Assembly (NCBI GenBank): GCA_951802425.1
Contig: OX637800.1
Coordinates: 1,116,001 to 1,180,000 of the forward strand
Direction: 5' to 3'
Length of the DNA: 64,000 bases
Source of the DNA: Clavaria fumosa
Taxonomy: Eukaryota; Basidiomycota; Agaricomycetes; Agaricales; Clavariaceae
The notes beneath the pieces are model-generated. The model saw only the letters and a list, made by a program, of their open reading frames with translations. It did no database searches and had not been told where the DNA came from. This document shows positions 11,101 to 22,192 of the stretch, one piece after another. Numbering within the stretch: position 1 is the stretch's first letter; every line of letters begins with the position of its first letter. The position numbers were made by a program, and so were the translations under genes.

Positions 11101-11730
11101 CAGCACCCTTGGAATGGTGGTATCCGGCCGCCCTCTGAAGTGAACCCTGCAGCAGACGAGTGGATGGCCAAGCTCACGGAATCCCGAAGAGCAGCCAGGG
11201 ATGCAATGGGGAAGGCGGCAGATGCGATGAAGGCTAGCTATGATAAAGGAAAGTGCCCGAGTCGTGAATACTCAAAGGGGGACTTAGTCTGGCTGGATAC
11301 CCGGAACCTGAAAATGGATCGACCATCCAAGAAGCTTGACAACAAGCGGGCTGGACCCTTCACCATCGAAGAGAAGGTTGGACCAGCAGCATACCGACTC
11401 AAGCTCCCCCGAGCATGGCGCATTCACCGGGTTTTCAATGAGTTGCTACTCACCCCGTATATTGCTCCCTCTTTCCCTTCCCAGAACTTGCCTCCACCCC
11501 CACCCCCCACGATTGACGATGACCACTTGGAGTATGAGGTGGAGGAAATTCTTGATGTCAAGAAGGTTGGACGGGGAGTGAAGTATTTGGTGAAGTGGTT
11601 AGGATACCCTGCAGAGGAGAACACCTGGGAACCTCGTCGCAACCTCACTAACGTTGCACTGTTGCTCCGGGACTTCTTCCAGCAATACCCTGACAAGGCG
11701 AAGTTGGCAGGTCGAGACGCCCAGCCTTAA
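8080..11730 (+). pseudogene. pol: Pol of Chr-1: protease, RT, RNase H, integrase, chromodomain; one TGA
   Basis: The frame opens after the stop at 8077-8079 and overlaps the end of gag by about 30 bases in the -1 frame. No classical slippery heptamer is visible in the overlap. Domains: protease (LVDSGCTNCF, near 8421-8452); RT with AYVDDVIVF (near 9413-9436); RNase H with TDASNLATGG; integrase with an HHCC finger (CETCQRIK) and catalytic core; then a C-terminal chromodomain (YEVEEILDVKKV..., near 11529-11650), a module that in chromoviruses guides integration to heterochromatin. A TGA at 10732-10734 cuts the integrase. The Chr-2 copy has CGA there. The stop is TAA at 11728-11730. Confidence 0.93.
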
Positions 11731-11741
11731 GAGGGGGGTGA
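11731..11741 (+). promoter_or_regulatory. Polypurine tract of Chr-1
   Basis: GAGGGGGGTGA directly precedes the 3' LTR and is the expected plus-strand primer. The same tract is intact in Chr-3 and has lost four G residues in Chr-2. Confidence 0.8.
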
Positions 11742-12046
11742 TGTCAGGATCGCTTACATAAGCAGGTTGGAAAGGCCAAGAAAGGATCGCAAAAGAGTTG
11801 CAGGAAGTTTGCGGACGAGTCACGTGACCCGAACGGGTGGTGGCTTACATAATGGGAAAATCACGTGACCCGGGCCTGGACGCATCACGTGACGCACGGG
11901 GTCCGAGCGTGGGAATGCCGGCAACTCCCGAACCGCTCGCTATATATACTACGTCGCTTTCTTACTTGTACCCTTTTCCCCTTATGTTAGTATCGTCATC
12001 ATCGACCTTACGTTAAGTTGTGTGAACCGTGAGACTAAGTCTGACA
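11742..12046 (+). repeat. 3' LTR of Chr-1
   Basis: 305 bp, identical by eye to the 5' LTR except for one CpG to TpG change (GGGAACGCC versus GGGAATGCC). Confidence 0.95.
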
Positions 12047-12047
12047 A

Positions 12048-12600
12048 TACTTCTAATCAAGGATTCCAACAACCAAGGCTAGGAAGCCTAATCCTAATTA
12101 TGCCTCCAGACATCTTATAGACCCTTACATACTTCTAATTAAGGATTCCAACAACCAAGGCTAGGAAGCCTAATCTTAATTATACTTCCAGACATCTTAT
12201 AGACCCTTAAATACTTCTAATTAAGGATTCCAACAACCAAGGCTAGGAGGCCTAAAGCCAATTATACTTCCAGACATCTTATTGACCCTTACATACTTCT
12301 AATTAAGGATTCCAACAACCAAGGCTAGGAAGCCTAATCCTAATTATACTTCCAGACATCTTACATACTTCTAATTAAGAATTCCAATGACCAAGGCTAG
12401 GAGGCATAATTCTAATTATGCCCCTACAATATCTTAAAAACCCTTATATACTTCTAATTAGGGATTCTAACAACCAAGGCTAGGAAGCCTAATCCTAATT
12501 ATACTTCCACATATCTTATAGATCCTTACATACTTCTAATTAGGATTCTAACAACCAAAGTTAGCATGCTTAATCCTAACTATGTCTAAATTAGTCTAAT
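12048..12600 (+). repeat. 82-bp tandem array, right part
   Basis: About seven units. Unit starts (ACTTCTAATT) fall near 12131, 12213, 12295, 12367, 12450 and 12532, a spacing of 82-83 apart from one 72-bp unit. The last unit decays. This continues the array at 5980-6150. Confidence 0.9.
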
Positions 12601-12939
12601 CACATTCTAATTTGGACTTATAATGCTTTTTTAGGAAAAATAGTATATTTTAGAGAGGAGGTAGCTTTATTATGACTTATTATCCTAATGCCAGCTAATA
12701 AATTACTAATTAACATAATAAGCAAGAGAGGTTTTTCCTGATGTTGTCTACATTCATGATCCACATTACAATACCACACCACTGTCAGGAGAGCATCGCC
12801 GACTCAGGAGCTGTACAGGATTCACCAATCACAAAGGGGACAGCAACGTTCGCATTACAATATAAACAAGTACACGCACACCGATCGACAACAGGTTTCG
12901 GAGATAGCAACATAACAAAAAAGGTCCATCAGACCCAGA
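12601..12939. other. AT-rich spacer, no gene seen
   Basis: It lies downstream of the minus-strand gene and probably contains its 3' untranslated end. Confidence 0.4.
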
Positions 12940-14260
12940 TCACTTAGCCTTCGGTTTCAATGCCGATTTCCCCGCAGAATCTCCCTTCAACAATTTGGCC
13001 TTGGCCTTGGCAGGCTGGCTACCCTTCTTCGGTGGAACATAACCATTCTCCTTCAGTCGAGCTGGGAGGTAGGGAACGCGGGGACCTAATGGTGCCAAAT
13101 TTTCATCTGAAACACTGGGCTGCCTCTTCCTCTTCCGTCCGGGTTGAACAGGCTCTGTATTGGTGGCAATGGACTCGGTGACCTGCAGAGATGTGAAAGT
13201 GTTGGTGTTCGTCGAAATAGTGTTGTTAGGGCCAAGTATAGAAGTTGCTTGTCGTGCCCCATCTGTGTCTGTCGTAGTTGTATTGGAAATGGGAAATTCG
13301 CTCAGAGGGGCCATGGCATTGATGAATGGTGAATCGAAGGGTCCAGCGGTGTTTTCAGCTGATGGGACAAATGGGAACGGCATCGAGAATGCATCCAATG
13401 GACCAGTAAGGGATGACATATTGCTTGGTAAGGAGTCTTGCATAGGCATGGCATCCAACAATGAGAGGTCGAAAGGGGGAAGTCGTGCAAACAAATCTTG
13501 CCAATCTTCCGCTGGCTGCATGGCATTGTAATCAGCACCAAAGTCATCGGCACCAAATGTGAGTAAGGTCGTTGAAGCCGGTCCGGTGATACTCGCAGTC
13601 AGAGGGTCCAATGTGGTTAGATCGGAGGGTGAGACAGTCACATCAGATGTGAAGGGGATGGAGTTATCAGGAACGACAAGCTGAGAGTCCAACATCAATG
13701 GAATCCCAGGCACAGGTGCTTGTGACTGTTCCGGGAGCGCACAATCCAGGTTGATAGTGGTCGGATGAGATGTTGTGAGAGCTGGCTGGGTTTGTGGTGT
13801 CACATCCAGTGTCGAAGACGATGCAGGAGCCAGCACCTCGGCTGCGGTGGTAGTTAACATGGCATCAGAGATAGGCGCTGATGCAGATGACAGATCTTCG
13901 ATGACACTGGACCCTTCTCCATTAGTTACCGGTTGACGCACGCGTGCCTGACGTTCCGCTTGAGCTGTCCCACGTTTTCATGTTAAAAATCAGTGCAAGC
14001 CATGCAATGAGAGCCTCTGAATGCGTACTGTAATAGGCCTTGCCATATTCCTTCAGGGCATCCTGAAATGCAGCGTACCCTCTCCTATTGGCATGGGCCC
14101 ACGGCTGGCGGACCCTTCCGTTCGAGTTCGCTGATTGCACACTAAGGGAAAGTAAGTAATGCTCAAGTATTCCTGTTGATGGACCGTACTCACCTCTGAA
14201 CAATGATATTCCCTTCGTCTTGGCCACAAGGCCCAACTAACGTCACAATGGCATAGGGCT
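12940..14260 (-). pseudogene. Fungal gene of unknown function, 5' end cut by the hAT element
   Basis: The downstream part (13941-12940) is an open frame of 333 residues. It is rich in Ser/Thr/Pro and Ala with short acidic-hydrophobic blocks (DWQDLFARLPPFDLSL), and ends in a basic tail (PGRKRKRQPS, KAKAKLLKG) that could be a nuclear signal. Upstream, an exon with GRVRQPWAHANRRGYAAF and EALIAWLALIF is visible. It is preceded by a likely intron (GTGAGT...CCTTAG, about 14182-14131) and another exon fragment (YAIVTLVGPCGQDEG) that runs open to 14260, where the hAT end begins. One frame shift between the middle exon and the 333-residue part is unexplained. The composition suggests a regulatory or activation-type protein, but I do not recognise the family. 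Confidence 0.5.
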
Positions 14261-16182
14261 CAGGGAATCAGGTGACGTTAATTAGCTGGGTTAATTTACC
14301 CTATGTAAATTAACATTAATTAACTGTGGGTCCCAGCAGGTCGAAAATTTGCAGGTAAATTAGCGTTAATCAGGGAAAGCCTGTGGCGTATTAGTGTATC
14401 TTGCGTCTCGACTGAAATTTTACTGCTTTGAAGCCTGCAATGAGTCCAGACCACCAAAAAGACTTGCATACTCTCCGAATTTATCTTGAAGGGCTACCCA
14501 ATATTCTTCCTCTCCCTCAGATATCACACTATGACTTCGGCAATTTCTGTGCTGACCAGGATTGGATTGACGATATTGGTGATGAAGGAGCCGTGAACCG
14601 GGAACTTGAAATACGGCTCGGGTCATGTCAAAGTCCTCTAACCTTGAAGGAGCGTGGGCCAGGCATAGAGGCACTGGCAGATGTCTTGGAGACATACCTC
14701 CGAAAATACCCTGACTCCGCAATCCTCCACAAGTGGTTGGAAGACGTTACTGCCTCTGCCAAGAGTGCATATGTAGCCGCAGAAAAGCCAGTATGTAAGA
14801 TCTATCAATAAGATATCATTGCAATAACTAGTCAAATCAGCTCCCCATTGTCAATGGGACTCCCACTTCAACTAAAGGAGCCATAGAGTTAGCCGGAAAA
14901 GCAGCAGGTGCAAAGAAGAGGGGCGCACCTTCCAAAAGCAAGAAGAAGGCAGAGAAACGGGAGACAAAGACCTTAGATGATAACCACGACTCAGAATATG
15001 TGGATTCGGATGAAGAACAGGATATTAGAAATGCTGGTGGAAGGCTCCACCCTGTCCTGCCGCTCGTGTCATACCCGTGTCGATATGCTGATGGCCGTGG
15101 GAAGAATCCAAAACGAGTTCGTTGTGCTGGCAGCAAAGGATGCGGAACAAGCTGGAGCTGGCCACGCAATCGGGCACGCGTGTTAGACCATGCCGCTTCT
15201 TGTGGATACCTAACAAGCGAGATGAGGGGGAAAGTGCTTGAAGCGCTGGCAGGAAAAGCAATTGGACCGCAAGCAAGCATTTCTAGTCTGGCAGACACCG
15301 AGCCAGAGATAGACGGGTCAGAGAGAGCGGTGAAGAAACTGAAAGCAGATAACTCAATCACCCAAACCTTCGTGACGGCTGGGAAGGCTGCTATGAAAGC
15401 CAAGGGCGACTATGCACTGATGTTGATGCTTACATGCAATGGAATCCCTCCCCATATTATCGACAACTCCTTTTTCAAGAATTTCATATCGACATTGAAT
15501 GCCAATTATCATCCTCCTAGCTCAACAACTCTTTCAGACGTGTTGATCCCTGCTGAAGCAGCAAAGCTCTCCATGGCAATAGTCACGTACCTCCGAAAGA
15601 CCCGCAATCTTACCATATCATTTGATGGGGGTAAAACTCGACAACCTCGGGGCTTCTATTCTTTTCATGTCACAACTCCTGAGCGTCGCTCATTCTGCGT
15701 TGAGCTTGATGATGCTTCTCGCCTAAGCCATACTGGTAGGTACATAAATGAGATGTTAGATAAGGTGAGCTCAGTTACGTTTTCAGGCTGCCACACAATG
15801 AACTCACTCTCTAATAGCAAATCAAGTTGATTGGCATCCACAACTTTTCTGCGGTATGTTCCGACAACACTGGCAATACAAAGAAAGGTCGGCAATTGAT
15901 TACAAAAGACCATGCCCAAATCTTGGACATGCAAGACGCATGCCATGAATTGAGTCGCACCTTGTTAGAGATTGTCAATCTTCCTTACTTTAAGCAAGTG
16001 AGTGGCTCATAACTCATCAGATCTTCTGCTGAAAGAAGAAAAGCTCATAGAACAGCTTCGCACCATCCTGGCTTTCATGAGTAAATCAACCTTCGCAAAA
16101 GAGCAGTACAACCACACACGCCAGCAGATGGGCCTTGGCCGCGGACTTGAATCAATTGGCGAGACACGCTTTGGTAGACATG
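14261..16182 (+). mobile_element. hAT-superfamily DNA transposon, 3' part missing
   Basis: The transposase gene at 14428 on is preceded by CAGGGAATCAGGTGACG (from 14261), which looks like a hAT terminal repeat. To its left an open coding frame of the neighbouring gene stops. At about 16182 the element is replaced by the Crinkler-type segment that recurs at 60951, so its right end and target duplication are lost. Confidence 0.6.
14428..16182 (+). pseudogene. hAT transposase (BED-like finger, DUF659-type core), truncated
   Basis: A spliced gene. Exon 1 runs to 14790; introns are about 14791-14840 (GTATGT...ATCAG) and 15765-15826 (GTGAGC...CAAG), and a third follows near 16000. The frame joins cleanly across the first two. 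The protein has a Lys/Arg-rich, acidic linker, then a Cys/His cluster (C...C...C...HAASC) like a BED zinc finger. A core follows with TISFDGGKT, SFHVTTPERRSF, SHTGRYI, SAVCSDNTGNTKKGR and DACHELSRT, which is typical of fungal hAT transposases. The last visible part (SKSTFAKEQYNHTRQQMG) stops where the Crinkler segment begins, so the C-terminal dimerisation domain is gone. The start could also be the ATG at 14440. The ORF is otherwise free of stops. Confidence 0.8.
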
Positions 16183-16261
16183 GTGACGAACCAACATCGG
16201 AGCGGCGGCGAGGGAAGCAATGTCAATTGAGGGTGGCCATGCAAAATATCGTCAGCTTTGC

Positions 16262-16864
16262 TCATACAACACAACCACCGCACTTACCCGTCGGTAGCTG
16301 CACGATGATGTGGAGACAATCCTCCGGAGGAAGTTGACGAAGGATGGCCGATAGTTTCATTCCACTACTCAGCCTCGTAGTGAATGTGGAAATATCGGCA
16401 CCGCGTGACTGTATGCGCCGCGCCAGAGTGTCGTCGGGGTCCACAGGTTCTGTTACATTGAGATTGAGCTGCAACAACAGTATAAGCCCCGCGATTGATG
16501 TTGCTATTCACGATGTGCTTACCTTCCTGAGGATGAGCATATCGGCGGCAAGGTGATCGAGTTGGGGTCTCTTCTTCTCTTTGATGAGCTCCTTCAATCG
16601 GTTCACTTTGAAATCGACAGGGACGTCGACCTCGAATGGCGTAGTATCGGTATCAACGAGACACCAAAGGCTAATAAGCCGCTTTGGCCAAAGGATTAAC
16701 GTTAGATAAGAAAATAATAGTTGTGTACTGACTGGCACTGTAACTTCGGGCATTGGGGCAGCAGGATTGATGGTGGACGCGGTGGCCACAATTGGAGTTT
16801 CTGACTGAGTCTCAACTCTATTCTTGACGACGAGCTTTTTGAAAGCGCGAGACATTGTGCTCAT
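16262..16864 (-). pseudogene. Crinkler-type N-terminal (header) domain gene, copy 1
   Basis: Three short exons on the minus strand. Exon 1 starts at ATG 16864 or 16855 (MSRAFKKLVVKNR). Exon 2 carries the header core: ISLWCLVDTDTTPFEVDVP, LKELIKEK and a region ending MLILRK, matching the ubiquitin-like N-terminus of fungal and oomycete Crinkler (CRN) proteins. It is bounded by introns ending CCAAAG and starting GTAAGC. Exon 3 (LNLNVTEPVDPDDTLARRI ... EDCLHIIVQLPTG) ends at a GTAAGT donor. No effector domain follows, because the hAT fragment begins about 80 bases further on. In other fungi this domain is joined to NTPase, nuclease or kinase C-termini. Copy 2 is at 61036-61749. Confidence 0.72.
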
Positions 16865-16959
16865 CGCTGTTGGGCGACGCAGTATATATGGAGGCAAGAA
16901 GTAGCGAGTGGATGAGTTGGAAAAAAGCTGTAAGGACTGTTAAGATACTCAGCCCGTAT

Positions 16960-17550
16960 TACCTTGCTCTAGCAAGGTCTCCAACACTCATATTTGTCAG
17001 CAATCCGCGTTGCTTGTAACTCTTTGGTTCTCAGTCCTAATCAATCATCAGTGGAAATTTGCTTGAGCTTATGCTGTTCATACTGTTAATCTCATTGTCC
17101 GCATAAGTCGTCACTGTTGTTTAGCTGTATGATTAACTAGTTCCCACTATTCACCTTTCTGTACCCTCCCGTAGCATTCCCTGTCGAGTGCTTTAACCAT
17201 TATTTACCGAGGTTTGAAGTGGCTGTGCTTGTGACCATTCATTCCCAAACCAGCCCCCAAAAGCATCTCCCTCGGGTAACGGAAACAGCAACCAGCGTGC
17301 CTCGGGATCGAAATTGAGGGAAAGGAAGAACGGTAAATTGAGTGGGAACGGTTTGCAGACGGAAGGTAACAACGGAATGGAGAGTGCGTCGGGCGAGGGG
17401 GGGAACACTTGAGTTCGTGGTGTGGGTAGAGCGAGAACACTCCAGATTAGTCTGGATTTTATTATTTGTAATACACCATACTGTGCAGTAAATGCAGATG
17501 GTACGAGAGCACATAAGTCATAAGGACACTATAAGTAGTAGAGCAAGGTG
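16960..17550. mobile_element. Possible MITE inserted upstream of Crinkler copy 1
   Basis: Relative to copy 2, copy 1 contains about 625 extra bases (16958-17583) between CAGCCCGTAT and ACGACAGCTGAGTG. Most of it is bounded by TACCTTGCTCTA (16960-16971) and its near-complement TAGAGCAAGGTG (17539-17550), 11 of 12 bases. No protein motif was seen. The target duplication is not clear, and about 30 extra bases on the right are unexplained. Confidence 0.45.
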
Positions 17551-17583
17551 TTTGGAGGTGCCATCAGCGACGACCGCTTGTAC

Positions 17584-18072
17584 GACAGCTGAGTGTGGGA
17601 TTAGACGCGCGGCAGTAAAGGCGCCCGCTTACATAATTTCCCCGATTTGGCCGCAGTCTCACAACTTGCCCACTCAGCCCTATCAGCAGTCACTTCACTC
17701 CCATTTCCTTGATGAACCCCTCATGTTTCTCCCTTGGTAATGCCTTCATCAAGACTATGTGCCACATCACCCATCATAGTGTTGCCACAGCTTGGCTTGG
17801 CTTGGCTTTGGCTCAGCTAACTACAGCTTACCACTATTTTGGCTCAGTAGCCAAACAGATGCATTGGCTCCAGGGTCAGCTCCAGCTTAATTTGGCTCCA
17901 AAGCAGCTTAAGCTCTGGCTTACAAATCCAATCAATTTATTAATTGCTGGTAATCACCTGGTAATCACCTGGACAGATGATGTAAGCATGTGCCATATTT
18001 GGGGAGAGTACCGAGCAGTGCCACAGCTCAGTCTTATATGTTAGAAGACTACCACATCCTACCATGACACCT
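17584..18072. other. Spacer with degraded repeats
   Basis: It begins with the last part of the segment shared with copy 2 (to about 17608). From 17777 a stretch starting TAGTGTTGCCACAGCTTGG and built from GGCTC/AGCTT words resembles the end of the hAT-type MITEs at 63140. Around 17945-18040 there is a diverged Cop-2-type LTR piece in the opposite orientation (GGTAATCACCTGGACAGAT). The last five bases (18068-18072, CACCT) are the Cop-2 target duplication. No gene seen. Confidence 0.45.
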
Positions 18073-18290
18073 TATAGAAATCTAGGATAACTCCATTAGC
18101 TCAGTCAAATAGTGGACTGTAGTATTTGCTATAGTACCTAGGATAACTCCGTTCTATCCTAAGGCATCAGTATGTCTGTAAAAGGATGTAAACTCACAGC
18201 TCAGTCAAATAGTGGACTGAGCTGTGGCACTGCTATGTTGCAACCAAATAAACACACACATTACGTAATCTGTCCGGGTGATTACCAATA
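18073..18290 (-). repeat. 3' LTR of Cop-2
   Basis: 218 bp. It contains internal direct repeats (CTAGGATAACT twice, AGCTCAGTCAAATAGTGGAC twice). The minus-strand polypurine tract TTTGAGAGGGAG adjoins it. It differs from the 5' LTR by a 10-bp deletion and about seven substitutions, all at CpG. Confidence 0.92.
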
Positions 18291-18299
18291 CTCCCTCTC

Positions 18300-19131
18300 A
18301 AACAGGCAGAAGTGCGAGTTCCTGAACAAATGTTTCAAATGCGGGTTGCGGGAGTGGCTTTGTAAAGCCATCGGCTATGTTTTCACTTGTTGGCACGTAT
18401 TCCACTCATATTGTACCCTGCTCGACGGCCTTGTGAACGAAGTGGTGATGGATGTTGATGTGCTTGGTATGTGCATGGAATTTGTTGTTCTTCATTATGG
18501 CAATAGTGGACATGTTGTCCAGCCACAACCTCGTCGCTCCTGGTTCGCTCGCTCCTACCTCCGACAGAAAACTCCTTATCCAAAGTATCTCCCTTGCAGC
18601 GACAGCAGCCGTGATATATTCCGCCTTGGTACTGGATTGCACAACCAGGGTTTGCCACTTCGACGACCAGCTGACTGCTCCACATCTGATACACATAATG
18701 AAGCTGGATATTGAGTGTCAATCGGGTTGCAATGCCCAATCGGCATCGGAGGGGACCTCGGGGCGTGTTCCTTTGCCTCCTAGAGTGAGCCACAAGTCTT
18801 TTGTTGTGCTCAAATACCTTATCAGACGCTTTAACGCTTCCCAATGCACATGGGCAGGGTTTATTGTAAATTGCGATAAAATCCCGACAGCCAATTGGAC
18901 ATCTGGGCGGGATATGACGGCTGGCCACAGCACGCCGCCACAGGCCTCTTGATAGGGTATGTCAATCGGTTCAGCGGGGCATTGATCTTTCGATAGAACA
19001 GTGCATGGATCCATCGGGATATGGACGGGGTGTCCGTCCTGGCCAAATCATTGGGCTAGAACCTCAAGGTACGCCTGTTGATTCAGTGCCATTGTCCTTG
19101 CTGCCCTGTCTCTTCTGATCTCAAAGCCCAG
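18300..19131 (-). pseudogene. pol: Cop-2 pol, C-terminal part (end of RT and RNase H)
   Basis: The reading starts at the right (19131) with LGFEIRRDR, the exact continuation of the WLLG that ends the other half at 50745. The connection domain (PLDRPDVQ-like block ISRPDVQLAVGILSQF) and RNase H follow: DADWALQ, GAVSWSSKWQTLV, SSTKAEYITAA and HTKHINIHHHFV. TGA codons at 19048-19050 and 18718-18720 replace Arg, the second in a DRHSISG-type motif. Without the nested insertion these are the last 270 or so codons of the copia polyprotein. Confidence 0.88.
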
Positions 19132-20613
19132 TGTCAGGACCCATTCATTTTTCCCTTGCCCAAGCCGACTCCACCAACATCCATGAGCTTCCCAATGACC
19201 CTCTACAACCTCACGAGTCCCTCTACACACTTCCAGAACCCGCTGTCCCCTTCCGGAAGCCTCTCCAACCTCCTCCGCACTCACACGACACTTGCGACCA
19301 CCATGCCGTACTCGCGATGCTTCCTACTACTTCACCCCATGCGCATACTTCACCCAGACCCACCAATTCCATGCGCAACATGCTGTTATGCATCTTCTTC
19401 TGCCAACACGTGACTTGCCACGCAGCACCCCTGGCGCTACCACTACCAGTGCCAATACATTACCAGCATTACGGCCATTACCCGTGTTACCAGCGTTACC
19501 CATGTGACTTCCCACCCAAAGGTCACCTGTGTCACTAGCATCACCCACGTGATCGCTCTTGTGACCTCACAACCTTAATGCTCAAATGCGCCACCAATGG
19601 TCAGTGGTATATATCTTTCAAATTATGCTTCCCTTCTTCTCCCCAATCATCTATAACTACTTTACTTATGATCCGAGGATCCCCCAGTAGTTATAGATAC
19701 GTATATATTTATTTGACTAGGTCGCGACCCATGACCAGTCATCCTCACAACCTTACCTATGCATCTTTAACCCCTCGTGACCTTAGTAGAACACATGCAC
19801 GGTCACTTCTTGACTAGATCTACTCCGTACTACTATAGTCTTGTCGCCTGGCAACCTCTGTACTTTTCCTTTTCTGTCATACTCTCTGTATGCACATATA
19901 TAAGTCTCACATGTACATACAATACTGCAGACTTGATATTGACGCACTTTTGGTTTAAGCTTGAGGCCATGATGCCCTTTGAGCTTGGAACCATTGTGAT
20001 TGATAGGTCTTGTCTCCCTTGGTGACCTCAAGATCACCAAGACACTTTCTGCTTTGCTCTAACTTGTCCTCCACACTCGTACTACTCACGCACTTAAGTA
20101 TTCTTTTCACTTTGTCTTGGTACTGATCTCCTCAAACCCCACAGGTTCTCCCGTCAGTTGGCAAAGCTATCGCCTTCACCAACATATCTCTCGACATCGT
20201 CGTGACTACCCGTGACTCTCCCAACATCGTCTCTTTCTCCCACCTTGTCTTTTTCCTTTCTTACACTTCGTCGGTTGACTTCGCGACCTTCTCAGCATTA
20301 CCTATTTCTCCCATTTCATCTATTTCTTTCTTCACACTTTGTTGGTCGACTTTGCGACCTTCTCAGCATTACCTATTTCTCCCTCCTTGTCAATTTCCTT
20401 CTCTACGCTTCGTCTACCAACTTCGCGACCTTTCTAGCAACGTCTCCCCTCTCCATACTTGTCTATTTCCATTCTTACATCTCCCCAGATGTCTCTGCGA
20501 CCTTCCAGGACTGAGCATTCTTGACTGTGCTCAACAGTTGATTGGTATTAGCGAGTTTCCAGGACTGGTCACCAACAAGTTAACCTCTGGTATCACTTTC
20601 GAGACAGGACAAG
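19132..20613 (+). repeat. 5' LTR of Gyp-B outer
   Basis: About 1.48 kb, beginning TGTCAGGACCCATTC and ending GGACAAG. The final CCCTAACA seen in the other copies is absent because another LTR abuts. A TATATAAG box lies near 19896-19903. It is homologous to 49800-50739 and, inverted, to 28410-29675. Confidence 0.85.
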
Positions 20614-21228
20614 TGTCACGGCCCTATCCAGTCACATAATCACCTCCGAAGCACCTCCGAAGCATCTCCGACATCTCCACTCCAACTCCGGCACCTCCGC
20701 TCCGACTCTGCCTTCTCCACTCCAATTCTGCTCTGACTCCGCTCCGGGGTCCGAAACTCCAGTCTGGGCTTTCATCGGACTTTGATATCGGTCTTTCGGA
20801 CCGTATGGACTTTGTTTCTAGCATGTTCCTTGGTGCTAGTCCATGGTTAGTAACCATTGGGACGATGCCCACTACCCATGGGAACTTATTCTTTGTCTTA
20901 CATGTATCACCTATGCCTTCCCACTCCTCAGGTGAAATTACTATGTACATTTGATATATTCATGTTTCACAGTCTGCCCTATGCCCTACCCTAGTAGCAT
21001 ATAAACCCCCATGTATCTCCATGATCCTCAGTTCAAATATTAACATTATTTCTGGTCCTTGCCACTTGGTCCGTGTGTTAAGGGACTTCGTCCTCACTGT
21101 TCTCAACAGTCCTGATGAGTTCCGCAAAACTCTGGTGGACTCCAATGGACTCTGGGCGATTTCCCTTCAGACTTCGTCTTTCCTTGTCCTGGAAAGCAAA
21201 GTACCAGCAAGGTTAAATTGGGACACAT
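20614..21228 (+). repeat. Solo or truncated LTR related to Gyp-A
   Basis: It begins TGTCACGGCCCTA exactly where the Gyp-B LTR breaks off, and ends GGGACACA just before the Gyp-A-type LTR. Like Gyp-A it is rich in CTCCG words and has TATAAA followed by CAGTTCAAATATTAAC, the same layout as the Gyp-A mRNA start. No gag or primer site follows. I infer a solo LTR. Confidence 0.6.
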
Positions 21229-22192
21229 TGTTACGACCCCATCCACTTGCATAAGCACAACCCCCGCTCTGAACTCTGAGCTCCGTACCAACTCCGATCT
21301 GCTCCGCCGTAACTCCATGCACTCTGCTCCACATCTTCATCGGACTTTACTCCGCCAGCCTTCGGACCATTCAGACTTCATTCTAGAACCTTCTCCCTCC
21401 ATCCCCTCGTTCTGTTTACCATTGAGAGGATACCCTTGACCCATGGGAGTCGCTTGTTTGTTGTTGTTGTTTCTTTGTTCCATGACCATTGCACAGGCAC
21501 ATGTGGTGAAACTCTCCTAGTAATTTGATAAGTACATTGTTTCACATTACTCCTATACTCTGTCCTTGCAGTATAAGTTTCCACCTGTATCTCCCTGCTC
21601 CTCAGTTCGAATATTAATGTCTCTTGATCCTAAACATCTCTGAGCTTTCGTCCTCATCGTCCTCAATGTTCTCCACATCATCCAATCAACTCCGACCAAC
21701 TCCGACAGACTCCGATCAACTTCGGAATTTTGACTTACATTCTGATCCTCTCTTAGGTATTGTTCTTGTTTGATAAATAGGGACAAGTATATATGTGGTG
21801 GCACAACACATACGTTGAGGCCACAGTCCCATAAGTCTCCTTCCTCTTGTTTACTTCTCCATTTCTCCGATATCAGACTCCGACTGGACTCTGATAGAAC
21901 ATCTCCATTCCGCTCCACTAACCCCTTCGCCACTAACCTTGTTAGGACCATGACAGTATATTCGAACTTCAAACCTCATATATACAAACTCAACAATGCC
22001 TACTACACGATCTGGTGCTCGACTTCCACCTCCTGTTGCCGACGATGTTGACATTCCAGAACCGGCCAACAATACTCCAACTCCAAGTGTGTCCGGACCC
22101 CCGGACCACGACGAAGAGTCAGACCCCTTGGTCACTGACAACGACGATGAGCTAAATGAACCTCCGACACCTCGAGCTGAACACGAACTAAC
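21229..22192 (+). mobile_element. Gyp-A family, 5' fragment (LTR, primer site, gag start)
   Basis: LTR 21229-21955 (727 bp), primer site ATATTCGAACT at 21958-21968, gag ATG at 21996. Gag matches Gyp-A for about 65 residues (MPTTRSGARLPPPVADDVDI) and then changes abruptly at about 22190, where AACTC is shared by both sides of the junction. The remainder of the element is missing. Confidence 0.9.

Larger units (their letters stand above)
6151..12046 (+). mobile_element. Chr-1: full-length chromovirus (Ty3/gypsy with chromodomain)
   Basis: The element is 5896 bp with 305-bp LTRs at both ends and a perfect 5-bp target duplication, ATACT (6146-6150 and 12047-12051). The LTRs differ at one base by eye (a CpG in the 5' copy, TpG in the 3' copy), so the insertion is recent. 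It has a self-complementary primer site, gag, pol in the -1 frame, and a polypurine tract next to the 3' LTR. Gag and pol carry three TGA codons where Arg is expected, so this copy should not be autonomous. Related partial copies are Chr-2 (30276-32790) and Chr-3 (32791-33657). Confidence 0.96.
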
